Assembly: GCA_947452555.1 (NCBI GenBank)
Contig: CANGDH010000008.1
Coordinates: forward strand, 45,062-109,061
Length of the DNA: 64,000 nucleotides
Source: Bacteroidota bacterium
GTDB taxonomy: Bacteria; Bacteroidota; Bacteroidia; Chitinophagales; Chitinophagaceae
Direction of reading: 5' to 3'
Part shown: piece by piece, positions 1-9,905 of the stretch
Layout of the letters: the number at the start of each line of letters is the position of its first letter
Position numbering within the stretch: the first letter of the stretch is position 1
Notes under the pieces: generated by a model
The model's database searches: none
What the model was told of the DNA's origin: nothing
The model's input: only the letters and a program-made list of their open reading frames with translations
Translations under genes and position numbers: made by a program

Positions 1-101
1 TTGCAATATGGAAAGGGCTTTGCAAAAGCAAACAAAAATCCCAATAAAATTTAGATTAGGGTCGGTAGAACAGACGCAAAAATTAGAAGGGTATAACCTT
101 T

Positions 102-2480
102 CTACTCTGCCATCATTTCAGTAATAACTTTTATTACTTCTTCCGTATTAGGTTTTGAGAAATAATCACCATCACTAGCATAAGCAGGACGATGCGCCTT
201 AGCGCTCAATGTTCTAGCAGCTACATCCAACCAGCGATAACCGCCTTGCGTTTCAATAACATGTTGATACATATAAGCACTTGCTCCACCTGGCACATCT
301 TCATCAATAAATATAATACGGTTGGTCTTCTTCAAAGAAGCAACAATCATATGGTTAATATCAAATGGCAATAAGGTTTGAACGTCGATGATTTCACAGT
401 CTACACCCAATTCTTGTAATCTTATTGCTGCATCTTCAATGATTCTCAAAGTAGAACCATAAGAAACAATAGTAATGTCAGATCCTTCTTTAATTATCTC
501 TGGTTTCCCTAGAGACACAGTAAATTCAGTAATATTTAGAGGCATTTTTTCTTTCAAACGATACCCATTCAAACATTCAATTAAAATAGCTGGGTCATTG
601 CCTTTTAATAAAGTATTGTACATACCTACCGCTTGAACCATATTTCTTGGTACACAAACATACATACCTCTTAAGGAATTTACTATCATACCCATTGGTG
701 ATCCACTATGGAATATTCCTTCCAAACGGTGTCCTCTAGTTCTAATAATTACAGGACTACTTTGCATTCCATTACTACGATAATGTAATGTTGAAACGTC
801 ATCGCTTAGTGTTTGTAACCCATATAATAAGTAGTCCAAATATTGTATTTCAGCAATTGGCCTTAAACCTCTTATTGCCATCCCATGTGCTTGGCCCATA
901 ATGGATTGCTCTCTTATTCCAGTATCAAAAATTCGGTCTTCTCCATGCTTTAATTGTAATCCAGCAAAGCCCTGATTTACATCACCTATATTACCTAGAT
1001 CTTCTCCAAATGCATACACAGCAGGGTTTATCTTAAACAATTCGTCAAAATAATGATTTAATATTTCATACCCATTTACAATAGACGCGTCTGCAGCAAA
1101 TTCAGCAGGAACTATGGAGACATTCAAGGTACTCTTAGGCCCTTCATTATATAAGTCCTTACTATAATAAGGCGCCTGCTGTTCATGATAAGCAGTTAAG
1201 AAAGTTCGAATTAATTTTGCATTAGGATGATGTGGAATTTTTTCAAGAACCAAATTGGCAGTTCTAAAAATGTCTCTTTTTAAAGGTTCCTTATTGGATA
1301 AGACTTCTCTTGTCAACCCATCAATACTTTCCAATTCAAACTCATTTAATCCTGCATTTACCAATTCAGCTAGTTCAATTACTTTAGCTTTGATAGGTGA
1401 GATATATTTATCCCAAGCTGCTTGCTTAGCGAATCTTGCTTCTTGTTTGATTTGAGATTCTAACTGTTGTAAATCGTCTTCATTGGTTAACTCATTCAAT
1501 AATAACCAATCTCTCATTTTTTTATTACAATCCCACTCGCGCTCCCATTCTAATCTTTCCGATGACTTATACCTTTCATGACTTCCACTAGTAGAATGAC
1601 CCTGAGGTTGTGTTAATTCTTGAACATGAAACACAACAGGAGTATGAGTTTCGCGTGTATATGCAATCCCCGCTTCAAAGGTTTCGCATAAAGCTGCATA
1701 GTCCCATCCATTTACTGTAAATATTTTCAAACCATTGGTGTCTGGCTCTTTTTCTAATCCTCTTAATGCTTCAGATATAGAACCTTTTGTAGTTTGTAAT
1801 TTTGTAGGGACTGAAATTCCGTAGCCGTCATCATAAACAAAAATGGCTAAAGGAACTTGCAAAACTCCTGCAGCATTTACTACTTCCCAGAAATGGCCTT
1901 CGGAAGTACTCGCGTCACCGATAGTACAAAAACAAACTTCATTTCCTTCATTACTTAAATGCGAAAAAAGATTCGGGAATTTTGAATTTCTAAAACATTT
2001 TGAAGCAAAGGCCAAACCCAAACCTCTTGCCATCTGCCCCGCTGTTGGAGCAATATCAGCAGTTATATTATGACGATTTACTAAATCATTCCATTCCCCC
2101 ATTTTATTAACAAAGGGCGTAGCGAAATGCGCGTTCATATTTTTGCCACCACTATAAGGGTCATTATCAATATCAGAATATAATTGAGAAAAATAATCCT
2201 CTACATTGGCAACACCAATGGCAAACATAAATGTTTGATCTCTATAATAACCACTCCTAAAATCACCTTTTTGAAAAAATTTAGCCAATGCCACTTGTGC
2301 AATCTCTTTACCATCCCCGAAAATGCCAAATTTGGCTTTTCCAGTAAGTACTTCACGCCTACCTAATAAACTCACTTCCCTACTTAATAAAGCAATTCGA
2401 TAGTCCTCCAGTACAGAAGTTCGAAATGCTTCGAAAGAAAGCATATCAGCAGAAGAAACGGCTTCTAAATTAGATTCCAT
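102..2480 (-). CDS. 2-oxoacid (branched-chain type) dehydrogenase E1, fused alpha and beta subunits
   Basis: Thiamine-diphosphate E1 component that decarboxylates a 2-oxoacid, probably a branched-chain one, and transfers the acyl group to a lipoyl E2. The first half is E1-alpha, with the cofactor stretch GDASTSEGHFWE and YDDGYGIS about 190-235 residues in; the second half is E1-beta, beginning near AYAFGEDLGNIGDVNQGF. In many bacteria these are two genes; the fusion is common in Bacteroidota (family knowledge). No E2 or E3 lies in the window. I start at the inner ATG (2480): an ATG at 2507 adds nine residues, MLFAPYFCH, with no resemblance to a leader. It is divergent from the DUF1573 gene. 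The substrate is inferred. Confidence 0.88.
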   Translation of the reverse strand: MESNLEAVSSADMLSFEAFRTSVLEDYRIALLSREVSLLGRREVLTGKAKFGIFGDGKEIAQVALAKFFQKGDFRSGYYRDQTFMFAIGVANVEDYFSQLYSDIDNDPYSGGKNMNAHFATPFVNKMGEWNDLVNRHNITADIAPTAGQMARGLGLAFASKCFRNSKFPNLFSHLSNEGNEVCFCTIGDASTSEGHFWEVVNAAGVLQVPLAIFVYDDGYGISVPTKLQTTKGSISEALRGLEKEPDTNGLKIFTVNGWDYAALCETFEAGIAYTRETHTPVVFHVQELTQPQGHSTSGSHERYKSSERLEWEREWDCNKKMRDWLLLNELTNEDDLQQLESQIKQEARFAKQAAWDKYISPIKAKVIELAELVNAGLNEFELESIDGLTREVLSNKEPLKRDIFRTANLVLEKIPHHPNAKLIRTFLTAYHEQQAPYYSKDLYNEGPKSTLNVSIVPAEFAADASIVNGYEILNHYFDELFKINPAVYAFGEDLGNIGDVNQGFAGLQLKHGEDRIFDTGIREQSIMGQAHGMAIRGLRPIAEIQYLDYLLYGLQTLSDDVSTLHYRSNGMQSSPVIIRTRGHRLEGIFHSGSPMGMIVNSLRGMYVCVPRNMVQAVGMYNTLLKGNDPAILIECLNGYRLKEKMPLNITEFTVSLGKPEIIKEGSDITIVSYGSTLRIIEDAAIRLQELGVDCEIIDVQTLLPFDINHMIVASLKKTNRIIFIDEDVPGGASAYMYQHVIETQGGYRWLDVAARTLSAKAHRPAYASDGDYFSKPNTEEVIKVITEMMAE

Positions 2481-2597
2481 ATGGCAAAAATAAGGTGCAA
2501 AAAGCATAAAAAGACTATAATTAGATAAAAACAGTTAATTAGCGATTTTTCAATAATTTAGCCTTTCAGAAATTAACTTATAATAATATCTATTTAT

Positions 2598-2966
2598 ATG
2601 AAAAAAATAGCTTTTTTATTGGCATTCGGCTTGTTAACTATAAGCTTATTTGCACAATCGGAAATTAAATTTGATAAGACCATCCACAATTTTGGGAAGA
2701 TCAAAAAAGGAATTAATAGAGCTGTTGTATTTAACTATATTAACATGGGAGCAAAACCTGCGGTTATTGAATTTGCACAAGCAGAATGTGGTTGTACAAC
2801 ACCTGAATACAAACAAGATCCGGTATTAAAAGGACAAAAAGGGAATATTAAAGTAACCTATACAGCTCCATTTTCAGGAGTGTTTAAAAAGAAAGTAACT
2901 GTAAAGTTTGCTGGAGTTAAAACGCCTATTGAACTTGAAATTGAAGGAGAAGTAATTTTAAAGTAA
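2598..2966 (+). CDS. DUF1573 exported protein
   Basis: 122-residue protein with a Sec signal peptide (MKKIAFLLAFGLLTISLFAQ) followed by one DUF1573 domain. Family signatures are FDKTIHNFGKIKKG and the AECGCTTPEY segment, whose Cys pair is typical of these small Ig-like (ASH/MSP-type) domains. It is probably periplasmic or surface exposed; no biochemical role is established for the family. It ends two bases before the aminotransferase start, so the two are very likely co-transcribed. No Shine-Dalgarno is visible, as usual in this phylum. Confidence 0.85.
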   Translation: MKKIAFLLAFGLLTISLFAQSEIKFDKTIHNFGKIKKGINRAVVFNYINMGAKPAVIEFAQAECGCTTPEYKQDPVLKGQKGNIKVTYTAPFSGVFKKKVTVKFAGVKTPIELEIEGEVILK

Positions 2967-2968
2967 GC

Positions 2969-4168
2969 ATGATTCAAATTAGTCAACGTGGTATGAATAT
3001 GCCTTCTTCCCCTATTAGGAGGTTGGCAGGCTATGCAGATGCTGCAAAAAAAGAAGGTGTCAAGGTTTATCATTTAAATATTGGGCAACCTGATATTGAA
3101 ACTCCTTCTATTATGATGGAAGCTGTTAGAAATGCAGATTTAAAAGTATTAGAATACACTGACAGTGCTGGTATTTTAAGTTTCAGAAAAAAATTAGCCG
3201 AATACTATATTTCAAAAGGAATAGCTGTAGACTATTCAAATATTCTAATTACAATTGGCGGAAGTGAGGGAATATTATTTGCATTCATGGCTTGTCTAGA
3301 TGCCGGAGACGAAATTATTGTACCTGAACCTTTCTATGCAAACTATATTGGTTTTGCAATGGCAGCTGGAATTAAAATCATTCCTATTACTTCTTCCATA
3401 AAAACTGGATTCGCATTACCCCCTATAGAATCATTTAGAGCAAAAATTACCTCAAAAACAAAAGGTATTTTTATTTGCAATCCTAATAACCCTACAGGGT
3501 ATGTATATAGTGAAAATGAATTATTACAAATAAGAGATTTAATCAAAGAAAAAGATTTGTACTTGTTCTCTGACGAAGCCTATACAGAGTTTAGTTACGA
3601 AGGGAAAGTTAAAAGCACATTGACATTAGAAGGTGTAGAAGATAGAGTGATCATGATTGACACTTTTAGTAAAAAATATTCTGCTTGTGGAGCAAGAATT
3701 GGGGCTTTAGTTACGAAGAATAAAGAGGTGATTGAAGCTGTTATGAAATTTTCACAAGCAAGACTAAGCCCCCCAACATTAGAACAAATTGCAGCAGAAG
3801 CAGCACTTAGTTTGCCAAGTGATTACTTTGACGCTACCAGAGCCGAATACGAGCGCAGACGCACCGTACTAATTAATAGATTGTCGAAAATGGAAGGGGT
3901 ATACTGTCCCGCCCCAAGCGGTGCTTTTTATGCTATGGCAAAATTGCCAGTAGCCGACACGGACGAATTTTGCAAATGGTTATTAACCGATTTTAGAAAA
4001 GACAATGCAACTATCATGTTGGCGCCCGCAAGTGGGTTTTATACCACACCAGGATTAGGAAAAGATGAAGTGAGACTAGCTTACGTCATTAACGAAGCTG
4101 ATATTAATGCCGCTATGGATTGTTTAGAAGAAGCCCTTAAAGTATACTCAAAATTACATTCGAAATAA
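2969..4168 (+). CDS. Pyridoxal-phosphate aminotransferase, class I/II
   Basis: Fold-type I PLP aminotransferase of the aspartate/aromatic group, 399 residues, full length. Visible landmarks are NPNNPTG (about residues 171-177), the cofactor-contacting Asp in SDEAY (about 202), the Schiff-base lysine in DTFSKKYSACGARIG (Lys235 by count) and the substrate carboxylate Arg in DEVRLAY near residue 365. The sequence supports amino transfer between an amino acid and 2-oxoglutarate but does not fix the substrate. The ATG follows the DUF1573 stop by two bases, suggesting translational coupling. An alternative ATG lies at codon 9. Confidence 0.88.
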   Translation: MIQISQRGMNMPSSPIRRLAGYADAAKKEGVKVYHLNIGQPDIETPSIMMEAVRNADLKVLEYTDSAGILSFRKKLAEYYISKGIAVDYSNILITIGGSEGILFAFMACLDAGDEIIVPEPFYANYIGFAMAAGIKIIPITSSIKTGFALPPIESFRAKITSKTKGIFICNPNNPTGYVYSENELLQIRDLIKEKDLYLFSDEAYTEFSYEGKVKSTLTLEGVEDRVIMIDTFSKKYSACGARIGALVTKNKEVIEAVMKFSQARLSPPTLEQIAAEAALSLPSDYFDATRAEYERRRTVLINRLSKMEGVYCPAPSGAFYAMAKLPVADTDEFCKWLLTDFRKDNATIMLAPASGFYTTPGLGKDEVRLAYVINEADINAAMDCLEEALKVYSKLHSK

Positions 4169-4198
4169 ATTACAAATTAAACAAGCAAAATAAATTAA

Positions 4199-4423
4199 AT
4201 GTCAACGAAAATTACAATTAACAACAATGGTTCTTTAAAAGTGGAAGGCGAATTTACAATTGTAGATCGTGCAGGTAATAGCTATGATTTAGCAGGTAGA
4301 GAAGTGGTAGGTCTTTGCAGATGCGGCTTAAGTAAAAACAAACCATTCTGCGATGGTTCACATAATGGAAATTTCGAGCATGAAGCAATTGCATTTGCTT
4401 TGCCTCCAAAGAAAACTTTATAG
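4199..4423 (+). CDS. CDGSH iron-sulfur domain protein
   Basis: 74-residue soluble protein with the CDGSH [2Fe-2S] signature [16 protein letters not shown], giving the three Cys plus one His ligand set of this family. MitoNEET-type clusters are redox active and labile; the bacterial single-domain members have no fixed role. It has no signal peptide, so it is cytoplasmic. It lies 30 bases after the aminotransferase on the same strand. A weak hairpin (arms 4412-4417 and 4422-4427, followed by T residues) overlaps the stop codon and could act as a terminator. Confidence 0.88.
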   Translation: MSTKITINNNGSLKVEGEFTIVDRAGNSYDLAGREVVGLCRCGLSKNKPFCDGSHNGNFEHEAIAFALPPKKTL

Positions 4424-4468
4424 TTTTTTTAAACTTGCTCATTTTTTCATCCCCTTCATACCACATTA

Positions 4469-5218
4469 ATGTTTTTAAAAAAATTATTGCTTAGTAGTAT
4501 TGTCACTTTCCCTATTTTATTAACCGCACAAACCAAGCAGGTACAGAGTGCAAATCAAATATGGATGTCCTATAATAACACTACAAGAATTACAGACAAA
4601 TGGGGTATTTGGGCGGACTATCAAGTAAAAACCAAAGATGCTTTTTTCAATAATACTGATATTATTGAAAAAACATTGGGGGTTATTTATTACCCAAATG
4701 AAACTATAAAATTAACAGCAGCATTTACTCAAGTTGACTTACATCCTACTGACGGGAAAACAATAATTGTACCTGAATATAGGCCATGGCAAATGATTCA
4801 ATGGCAAGCCAAGACAGGTAGTATTAAGTGGTCAAGTTGGATTCGTTTAGAAGAAAGATTTAAAACAAAGGTTATAAACAACACAACACTCGGTAGTGAT
4901 TATGACTTTAGTTACAGACTTAGATATAATGTATTTAGCCAGTTGCCAATCACAAAACGTAAATATCAAAAAGGAGCAATTTCATTAGTTGCATCAAATG
5001 AGTTATACCTGAATTTTGGTAAAAATATTGTCTACAATGTATTTGATCAAAATCGTGCTTTTGCAGGGTTTTTCTTTTATACGAGCAAACGTGATTTTTT
5101 ACAATTTGGTTATACTAAATCATATCAACAATTAAGCGCTGGAAATAAGTTTAAGTCTATTGACGCCGTTAAAATAAGTTTCTTCAATAACTTAGATTTT
5201 AGAAAGAAAAAGGCCTAA
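4469..5218 (+). CDS. DUF2490 family outer-membrane-like protein
   Basis: 249 residues with a signal peptide (first ~20 residues, ending ILLTAQ) and then the DUF2490 pattern: QIWMSYNNTTRITDKWGIWADY near the N-terminus and alternating aromatic/polar strands throughout (RPWQMIQWQAK, SYRLRYNVF, FLQFGYTKSYQQ). This suggests a small beta-barrel in the outer membrane. Function of the family is unknown. It heads a plus-strand run leading into the TonB receptor. Similarity to DUF2490 is by recognition of the pattern, not by a search. Confidence 0.75.
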   Translation: MFLKKLLLSSIVTFPILLTAQTKQVQSANQIWMSYNNTTRITDKWGIWADYQVKTKDAFFNNTDIIEKTLGVIYYPNETIKLTAAFTQVDLHPTDGKTIIVPEYRPWQMIQWQAKTGSIKWSSWIRLEERFKTKVINNTTLGSDYDFSYRLRYNVFSQLPITKRKYQKGAISLVASNELYLNFGKNIVYNVFDQNRAFAGFFFYTSKRDFLQFGYTKSYQQLSAGNKFKSIDAVKISFFNNLDFRKKKA

Positions 5219-5259
5219 ATTGAATATGCACAAAAGTGATAAAGCTTTTGTTTTACCCT

Positions 5260-5961
5260 ATGCGATTCAAAGACTGCTGCTTATTAGTATGTATTTTACT
5301 ACTACAAAGTTCTGCCAAAGCACAACTTAATAAACAAAAAACTACTGTTTTATATTATTTCAATAATATAGGAGAACAGTCTGCATTATTGAATGGAACC
5401 AAATATTTAGGCTACCCAAGCTACTTTAAGGAAGGGCACCCATTTTATATTACCAACACTTTATTAAGGGGTGATATTGTATATGACCATGTGAAGTTTG
5501 ATCATATACAATTCCAATATGACTTGGTCGCAGATGCAATTATATTTCAAGATAGCACGCATCGCATTCAATTAATCAGCGAGAAAGTAGAAAAATTCAA
5601 TATAAAAAATCAAGTATTTATTAGACTAGAAAAAGATAGTCAAAAAACAACTACGCTCTATAGCGGATTTTATAAACTATTACTTGATGGTAATATCAAA
5701 TTTCTAGTTAAATATATTAAAACAAAGAAAGAGGCAATTGTAAATGTAAATGAACTTATGGGTCATTTTGAGCAAAATAGCATATACTATATCAAAAAAA
5801 ATAACCGGTTTTATACAATTGCAAATAAAAGAGATTTATTAAACTTATTTAGAGACAGGAAAGGCAAAATTACAAATTTTGTAAAAAGCCTAGGATTCAA
5901 GTATAGAAAGGATCCGGAAAACTATATATTAAAAGTAGCCAGCTATTATGACCAATTATAA
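5260..5961 (+). CDS. Exported protein of unknown function upstream of TonB receptor
   Basis: I do not recognise the family. A clear signal peptide (RFKDCCLLVCILLLQSSAKAQ) precedes about 210 residues rich in Lys, Tyr and Ile. I choose the ATG at 5260 because it puts the basic residues directly before the hydrophobic core; a GTG at 5236 would add eight residues. Its last 14 bases overlap the start of the TonB receptor, so it is translationally coupled to that gene. An exported protein so tightly linked to a receptor may be a ligand-processing or accessory factor, but that is inference only. Confidence 0.75.
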   Translation: MRFKDCCLLVCILLLQSSAKAQLNKQKTTVLYYFNNIGEQSALLNGTKYLGYPSYFKEGHPFYITNTLLRGDIVYDHVKFDHIQFQYDLVADAIIFQDSTHRIQLISEKVEKFNIKNQVFIRLEKDSQKTTTLYSGFYKLLLDGNIKFLVKYIKTKKEAIVNVNELMGHFEQNSIYYIKKNNRFYTIANKRDLLNLFRDRKGKITNFVKSLGFKYRKDPENYILKVASYYDQL

Positions 5962-8737
5962 AAATAAAAAAAGCAACAGCATTATTGTTGGTTTATTGGC
6001 ATTAAGCTTCTTATGTGCAGTTCAAACTAATGCGCAAACTAATAGTCCAAATCTAATTAGCGTAAACTTAAAGCAAGCTAGCTTTAAAACCTTTGTCTCA
6101 GAAATTGAGCTGCAATCTGGTTATCACTTTTATTATAATCCAGAAGAATTCAAAGACTTATCAATTAGTATTTCTATAAATCAACAAACAATAAAATATA
6201 TACTAGATCAATTCTTTTTGAGTACCGATTTTTATTATGCATTGGGTACCCACAACGACGTTTTTTTAACAAAGGGAATGGCTTTGAATTTTACGCTGCC
6301 TGACAGTTTAACTATTCAAAAAAATAAATCAGTAAATAAAAATACACTGTATCTGGATGAACCGATAGTCAATAATACTTTTAATGAAAATAGTATTGAC
6401 AAAAAAGTATACGAAGTAGGTTTAAAAAATAATAACAGTTCCATTACAGCAACACTAGTTGGAAATATTAAAGATCTAAAAACTGGTGAACCAATTGTTG
6501 GCGCCTCCGTTTATATAGACAAGCCTAAAATTGGAACTGTAACCGACCAATATGGATACTTTACAATTAATGTGCCCAAAGGTAAGCAGTTGCTTAATAT
6601 TCAGAGTATTGGTATGCGTGATATTAAAAGGCAATTACTTATAAATGGCGATGGTAAAATGAATATAGAAATGACTATTTCAGTCATGTCTTTGAAGAAA
6701 GTGGTAATCTCCACTCAAAAAATAAGTAATATAAGAGGTACTCAAATGGGCGTTCAGAAAATTGATATTAAGTCTATTAAGCAAGTTCCGGTAGTTTTTG
6801 GAGAGTCAGATATATTAAGAGTAGTTACTACCCTTCCAGGAGTAAAAACAGTTGGGGAAGCTAGTACTGGTTTAAATGTGAGAGGTGGTGCAGCAGACCA
6901 AAACTTAATACTTTTTAATGACGGGACTATTTATAACCCCACACACTTCTTTGGAATGTTTTCAGCCTTTAATCCCGAAGTAATAAAGAATGTCGAATTA
7001 TACAAAGGAGCTATCCCAGCAGAGTTTGGCGGAAGACTTGCATCTGTTTTAGACATAAATAGTAGAGAAGGGAATAAGAAAAACTTTACAGGATCCGCTG
7101 GAATTGGATTGCTTACAAGTAGAGTGAATATTGAAGGCCCTATTGAAAAAAATAAATCTTCTTTTATCCTAGGAGGTAGAAGTACTTATTCCAACTGGCT
7201 ATTTAATGTTTTGCCAGATCAATATCAACATAGTAGTGCTTCTTTTTATGATCTTAACCTTAGTGTAAATAATGAAATCAATAAAAAGAATACATTATAT
7301 ATTAACGGTTATTTAAGTGCTGATAGATTCAATTTAAATTCAGACACTTTATATGGTTATGCCAACAAGAATTTCTCACTTAAACTCAAACATTTTTATA
7401 CTAATAAATTTTATGGCATTTTTACTGCTGGACTAGACCGATATGAGTACAATATTTCAAGCAGTAAAATACCTATTAATTCGTATCAGTTAAAATTCAA
7501 TATCAATCAGCAATTTGCTAAAGCCCAATTTAATTATGTGCTTAACAATAAACATAGCTTTGATTTTGGAGTGAATACAATATTATACGATTTAGCGCCT
7601 GGATCTTATAACCCACTTTCTACTAGCTCATTGGTTGTAAAAAAAGTGGTGGATGCAGAAAAAGCACTTGAATCAGCAATTTTTTTAAGTGACCATTATA
7701 CCATCACAAGTGCCTTGAAACTAGATGCTGGGCTAAGACTCTCCATGTTCAATTATTTAGGACCTCAACAAATAAATAACTACGCAGCTGGCTTACCTAA
7801 AACCGAATTTAATAGTACAGGTATCGCTAATTATGGAAATGGCGAACTTATAAAGACTTATGGCGGACCTGAATATCGATTAGCGCTTAGGTATGTAGTG
7901 GACGAAACCCTCTCGCTAAAAGCAGGCTTTAACACACAAAGACAGTATATCCATTCTTTATCAAATACTACAGCTATGGCTCCAACTGATATTTGGAAAT
8001 TGAGTGATCCAAATATTAAACCTCAAATTGGAAGTCAACTATCCATTGGGGCTTATAAGAATTTAAAGTCCAATACTATTGAGACCTCCATCGAAGTTTA
8101 TTATAAGAACATAGCCAACTATTTAGATTATAAAAGTGGCGCTGTTTTAGTCATGAACCAACATATTGAAACTGACGTAATAGGAACAAAGGGTAAGGCT
8201 TATGGGGTAGAGTTTCTATTAAAGAAAACAACAGGAAAATTAAACGGATGGATTAGCTACACCTGGTCAAGGATACTTTTACAAATGAACGATCCAAATG
8301 TGGGAGAACTAATAAATAAAGGACAAATATATCCAGCTAATTACGACAAGCCGCATGATATTACTATAATTGGAAACTATAAATTTAGTCATCGATTTAG
8401 TATTTCATTAAACGGAACCTATAGCACCGGAAGGCCTATCACTTTGCCGATAGGTGTATTTAATTATGCAGGATCATCAAGGACCTTATATGCAGACAGA
8501 AATGCATATAGAATTCCAGATTATTTCAGAACCGACTTTTCCATGAATATAGAAGGCAATCACAAAGTGAATCAATTAACACATAATTCTTGGACTATAG
8601 GAATATATAATCTTACCGGAAGGAAAAACCCATATTCTGTATATTATGTAGCGGAAGAAGGAAATATAAATGGTTACAAACTTTCCATATTTGGAAACGC
8701 TATTCCATATATAAATTTTAATATAAGATTTAAATAA
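5948..8737 (+). CDS. TonB-dependent receptor with STN and carboxypeptidase-regulatory domains
   Basis: 929-residue outer-membrane transporter. In order: signal peptide ending TNAQ (~30); secretin/TonB short N-terminal (STN) domain, about 37-105; carboxypeptidase-regulatory-like beta domain, about 155-240 (GEPIVGASVYID); TonB plug, about 265-370, including GVKTVGEASTGLNVRGG; then a 22-strand-type barrel ending in an aromatic strand (INFNIRF). In Bacteroidota an STN domain usually signals to a FecR/sigma pair; none is in the window. It overlaps the upstream gene by 14 bases and is followed after 4 bases by the DUF4249 lipoprotein, an arrangement resembling SusC/SusD-like uptake pairs. The ligand is unknown. 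Confidence 0.9.
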   Translation: MTNYKNKKSNSIIVGLLALSFLCAVQTNAQTNSPNLISVNLKQASFKTFVSEIELQSGYHFYYNPEEFKDLSISISINQQTIKYILDQFFLSTDFYYALGTHNDVFLTKGMALNFTLPDSLTIQKNKSVNKNTLYLDEPIVNNTFNENSIDKKVYEVGLKNNNSSITATLVGNIKDLKTGEPIVGASVYIDKPKIGTVTDQYGYFTINVPKGKQLLNIQSIGMRDIKRQLLINGDGKMNIEMTISVMSLKKVVISTQKISNIRGTQMGVQKIDIKSIKQVPVVFGESDILRVVTTLPGVKTVGEASTGLNVRGGAADQNLILFNDGTIYNPTHFFGMFSAFNPEVIKNVELYKGAIPAEFGGRLASVLDINSREGNKKNFTGSAGIGLLTSRVNIEGPIEKNKSSFILGGRSTYSNWLFNVLPDQYQHSSASFYDLNLSVNNEINKKNTLYINGYLSADRFNLNSDTLYGYANKNFSLKLKHFYTNKFYGIFTAGLDRYEYNISSSKIPINSYQLKFNINQQFAKAQFNYVLNNKHSFDFGVNTILYDLAPGSYNPLSTSSLVVKKVVDAEKALESAIFLSDHYTITSALKLDAGLRLSMFNYLGPQQINNYAAGLPKTEFNSTGIANYGNGELIKTYGGPEYRLALRYVVDETLSLKAGFNTQRQYIHSLSNTTAMAPTDIWKLSDPNIKPQIGSQLSIGAYKNLKSNTIETSIEVYYKNIANYLDYKSGAVLVMNQHIETDVIGTKGKAYGVEFLLKKTTGKLNGWISYTWSRILLQMNDPNVGELINKGQIYPANYDKPHDITIIGNYKFSHRFSISLNGTYSTGRPITLPIGVFNYAGSSRTLYADRNAYRIPDYFRTDFSMNIEGNHKVNQLTHNSWTIGIYNLTGRKNPYSVYYVAEEGNINGYKLSIFGNAIPYINFNIRFK

Positions 8738-8741
8738 AAGC

Positions 8742-9899
8742 ATGAAAAATATACAATACATTATTTTAATAAGTTTACTTTTTGCATGTAAAGAAAAATA
8801 TGTCTCACCCTATAGTCCACCAGCTGCTGGCTATTTAGTGGTAGAAGGAAATATTAATAATGGGCAGGATTCAACTATAATTACATTAAGTAGAAGTGGC
8901 GCCTTAAATGACAACACCATTCATTTAGAACAAGGGGCTATCGTAAAAGTAGAGGGTGAGGATAAGACGTTTTTTGATTTAAAAGAGAATACTGCTGGTC
9001 ACTATACTAAGGAGTCGCTAAATTTAAACCCAAGTAAAAAATACAGAATTAATATTATTACAAGAGACAATAAACAATATGCATCCGATTTTGTAGAAGT
9101 ACATTCCAACCCTGCCATTGATGCCGTAAATTGGAAAATGGAAAACCAAGGGGTTCAATTTTATATTAATACACATGACCCTACTGGCAAATCAAAATAT
9201 TTTCAATGGGATTTTAGTGAAACTTTTGAATTTCATTCCCCTTATAAATCCTTCTTAAAAATTAACGAAAACCTAATTAACGGCAAGCGAAATTTTAGTC
9301 TTGCTTATCGTGATTCCCTCCATTTTTCATATGATACAAATATGTATAGATGTTGGAAAACAGAGCCCTCTACTAATATAATATTGGGTTCAAGTGCTAG
9401 CCTAAGTCAGAATGTAATTGAATTGCCATTGACCTATGTCTACCCCAGTTCCTGGAAGTTAAGTGTTTATTATAGTATAAAAGTAAAGCAGTACAGTTTA
9501 AGTAAAGAAGCATATGAATTCTTAGAGCGAATGAAAAAAAATACAGAAGGCACCGGTTCTGTATTTGACGCACAACCTTCAGAATTAAATGGCAATATTC
9601 ATAATATTAATGATTCCAAAGAAACCGTCATAGGCTTTGTTAATATTTGTAATATACAAAGTAAAAGAATTTTTATAAAAAATGATGAGTTAAAAGACTG
9701 GATTACTTCAATGCCATGTAACTTAAAAGAAATACAAAATAACAGCGATAGCATTTACTATACTGGAGGAGGTCTTACACCTACAGATGTTGCAAAAAGT
9801 GTAATCTCTATTGTGTCATTTTATGCAGCTCCGCCGATTTGTGTGGATTGCACATATAGAGGTACAAGTGTAAAACCATCTTTTTGGCCTGAAAAATAA
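8742..9899 (+). CDS. DUF4249 lipoprotein, partner of TonB receptor
   Basis: 385 residues. A lipoprotein signal with lipobox LFAC (Cys16) is followed by the DUF4249 pattern: SPPAAGYLVVEGNINNGQDS near the N-terminus and Cys-containing C-terminal PPICVDCTYRGTS. DUF4249 proteins sit beside TonB receptors in Bacteroidota and are thought to be surface-exposed binding or lid proteins (family knowledge, not demonstrated here). It is separated from the receptor by 4 bases and from the MG2/plug gene by 6, so this is one operon. No catalytic residues are recognisable. Confidence 0.85.
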   Translation: MKNIQYIILISLLFACKEKYVSPYSPPAAGYLVVEGNINNGQDSTIITLSRSGALNDNTIHLEQGAIVKVEGEDKTFFDLKENTAGHYTKESLNLNPSKKYRINIITRDNKQYASDFVEVHSNPAIDAVNWKMENQGVQFYINTHDPTGKSKYFQWDFSETFEFHSPYKSFLKINENLINGKRNFSLAYRDSLHFSYDTNMYRCWKTEPSTNIILGSSASLSQNVIELPLTYVYPSSWKLSVYYSIKVKQYSLSKEAYEFLERMKKNTEGTGSVFDAQPSELNGNIHNINDSKETVIGFVNICNIQSKRIFIKNDELKDWITSMPCNLKEIQNNSDSIYYTGGGLTPTDVAKSVISIVSFYAAPPICVDCTYRGTSVKPSFWPEK

Positions 9900-9905
9900 A
9901 AAATT

